This document shows, in pieces, positions 5,287 through 6,480 of a stretch of DNA of 6,480 nucleotides. Source of the stretch: Pseudomonadota bacterium (lineage in GTDB: Bacteria; Pseudomonadota; Alphaproteobacteria; Azospirillales; Azospirillaceae); assembly GCA_023413605.1 (NCBI GenBank), contig JAEZPL010000801.1, forward strand, positions 1 through 6,480, written 5' to 3'. The first letter of the stretch is position 1, and every line of letters begins with the position of its first letter. The position numbers and the translations under genes are program-made. The notes beneath the pieces were generated by a model. That model saw nothing but the letters and a program-made list of their open reading frames with translations, ran no database searches and was not told the origin of the DNA.

Positions 5287-5679
5287 ATGACCGAACGGAT
5301 CATCTTCCATATGTGCCGGGCCGAGGAGTGGGAGAGCGCTCTCGCCACCGGCACCTATCCCGGATCGTCGCAGGACGCGGCGGACGGCTTCATCCATTTC
5401 TCCACGGCCTCCCAAGTGGAGGAAAGCGCGGCCAAGCACCGCGCCGGGCAGGGCGGGCTGGTCCTGCTGACCGTGGACGGCGACGCGCTGGGCGCGGATC
5501 TGTGGTGGGAGCCGTCGCGCGGCGGCCAGCTGTTCCCGCACCTCTACGCGGCACTGCCCGTGCCGGCGGTGCTGCGCGTCGATCCGCTGCCGCTGGGGCC
5601 GGACGGCCGCCATATTTTCCCGGCCCATGTCAAAGACCCGGACTTCAAGAACCCCACCCCGAAGGACGCCGCCCCGTGA
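5287..5679 (+). CDS. DUF952 family protein
   Basis: This 130-residue protein is a typical full-length DUF952 member. It begins MTERIIFHMCRAEEWESAL and contains the family signatures DGFIHFSTASQV (about 35-46), a VLLTVDGDALG strand, LWWEPSRGGQLFPHLYAALP (about 73-92) and PLGPDGRHIF near the end. Conserved His and Arg/Trp residues in these motifs probably line a pocket. The family has been linked to the ADP-ribosyltransferase-like fold, as I recall, but I know of no established reaction. The start at 5287 is where family similarity begins. It has no clear Shine-Dalgarno sequence, and the TAATGT at 5271-5276 would give a nearly leaderless transcript, so initiation may be unusual. The stop overlaps the pyrD start by four bases, so the genes form an operon and are probably coupled in translation. 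Confidence 0.92.
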   Translation: MTERIIFHMCRAEEWESALATGTYPGSSQDAADGFIHFSTASQVEESAAKHRAGQGGLVLLTVDGDALGADLWWEPSRGGQLFPHLYAALPVPAVLRVDPLPLGPDGRHIFPAHVKDPDFKNPTPKDAAP

Positions 5680-6480
5680 TCGACCTGTTTCCCATCGTCG
5701 GCCCGCTTCTGCGCAGCGTCGATCCCGAGAAGGCGCACGGCCTGACCATCAAGGCGCTGGCCAGCGGGCTGGTGCCGGCGGCGCGGGAAGCGGACGATCC
5801 CATTTTGCAAACGCGCGTGCTGGGGCTGGACTTCGCCAACCCGGTCGGGCTCGCCGCCGGCTTCGACAAGAACGCCGAGGTGGTGGACCCGATGCTGCGG
5901 CTGGGCTTCGGCTTCGTGGAGGCGGGCAGCGTCACGCCGCGCCCGCAGCCCGGCAACCCGAAGCCGCGCCTGTTCCGCGTGCCGGAGCAGGGGGCGGTGA
6001 TCAACCGCATGGGCTTCAACAACGAAGGGCTGGAGCCCTTTGCCGAGCGGCTGGAGCGCCGCCTGTCGGGCGGCCGCAAGGCGCCGGGCATCGTCGGCGC
6101 CAACCTGGGCAAGAACAAGGACACGGTGGAGGCCGCCGACGACTACGTGATCGGCGTCCGCCGCGTCGCGGCGCTGGCTGATTATCTGGTCGTCAACGTC
6201 TCGTCCCCCAACACGCCGGGCCTGCGCGCGCTCCAGGGGCGCGACCCGCTGCGCACCCTGCTGGGCCGCGTGCTGGACGCGCGGGCGTCCTGCAAGCTGG
6301 TCCGGAATCCGCCGGTCCTGCTGAAGATCGCCCCCGATCTGACCGACGAGGACAAGGCCGACATCGCCGCCGTGGCGCTGGAATCGGGCATCGACGGGCT
6401 GATCGTCTCCAACACCACGATCGCCCGCCCGGCTGAGATTCCGGAGCCGCTGCGCTCGGAAGCCGGCGGCCTGTCCGGCA
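5676..6480 (+). CDS. pyrD: Dihydroorotate dehydrogenase (quinone), class 2, cut at the right edge
   Basis: PyrD oxidises dihydroorotate to orotate in de novo pyrimidine synthesis and passes electrons from FMN to membrane quinone. The window shows 268 residues of an enzyme usually about 340-370 long. Residues 1-40 form the class 2 N-terminal extension that sits on the membrane and admits quinone. Motifs follow in order: NPVGLAAGFDKNAE (about 55-68), EAGSVTPRPQPGNPKPRLFR, NRMGFNNEG, GANLGKNKDT, and DYLVVNVSSPNTPGLR. S177 matches the catalytic serine of E. coli PyrD (Ser175). VLLKIAPDLTDED and GLIVSNTTIARP are FMN/substrate motifs. The start is GTG at 5676, overlapping the DUF952 stop as GTGA; AAGGA at 5662-5666 is a good ribosome site nine bases upstream. 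The motifs seen are intact, so the gene appears functional. Confidence 0.97.
   Translation, partial: MIDLFPIVGPLLRSVDPEKAHGLTIKALASGLVPAAREADDPILQTRVLGLDFANPVGLAAGFDKNAEVVDPMLRLGFGFVEAGSVTPRPQPGNPKPRLFRVPEQGAVINRMGFNNEGLEPFAERLERRLSGGRKAPGIVGANLGKNKDTVEAADDYVIGVRRVAALADYLVVNVSSPNTPGLRALQGRDPLRTLLGRVLDARASCKLVRNPPVLLKIAPDLTDEDKADIAAVALESGIDGLIVSNTTIARPAEIPEPLRSEAGGLSG

Noticed and set aside
5801..5811. CATTTTGCAAA in pyrD, an exact reverse complement of 11 bases in the second CATYTGCA box
   Set aside because: It lies within conserved coding sequence (DPILQTRV) and lacks the paired layout of the intergenic cluster, so it is probably chance.

Overview
The window is GC-rich (by eye about two thirds G+C) and looks like an alphaproteobacterial chromosome, with an Azospirillum-like rhodospirillale as the best guess. 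This rests on base composition, on codon use, and on a DUF952 gene joined to a class 2 pyrD; no taxonomic search was possible.

Layout. Positions 1-79 are the last codons of an upstream gene. Positions 136-4691 hold four forward genes from the late end of a T7-like (podovirus-type) prophage. They are a tail fibre/tailspike with a T7-fibre attachment domain, a pectate-lyase-like beta-helix and two copies of a C-terminal module; a T7 gp19-like large terminase; a small one-helix membrane protein; and a SleB/CwlJ-type cell wall hydrolase. The tail fibre and terminase genes overlap (TGATG), as do the membrane-protein and hydrolase genes (ATGA). A strong intrinsic terminator at 3821-3851 separates the two pairs. 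Both enzymes differ from their families at positions that normally matter: the terminase at Walker B, and the hydrolase at the GE(A/S)RGE glutamate and several conserved aromatic residues. This suggests a decaying or repurposed prophage whose reading frames are still open. No integrase, small terminase or attachment site is visible.

Positions 4736-4984 hold a small minus-strand gene of unknown function that converges on the hydrolase gene. It has a near-perfect Shine-Dalgarno sequence and, just upstream, a sequence that fits the sigma-54 -24/-12 promoter consensus with exact spacing (5011-5030). Roughly 120-180 bp upstream of the predicted start of transcription, where sigma-54 activators usually bind, lie three copies of CATYTGCA, two direct and one inverted (5125-5181). 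This is the most interesting regulatory structure in the window.

Positions 5287-6480 are ordinary host sequence: a DUF952 protein whose stop overlaps the GTG start of pyrD (quinone-dependent dihydroorotate dehydrogenase), which runs off the right edge. The prophage/host boundary must lie to the left of 5287, most likely between 4691 and 5287.
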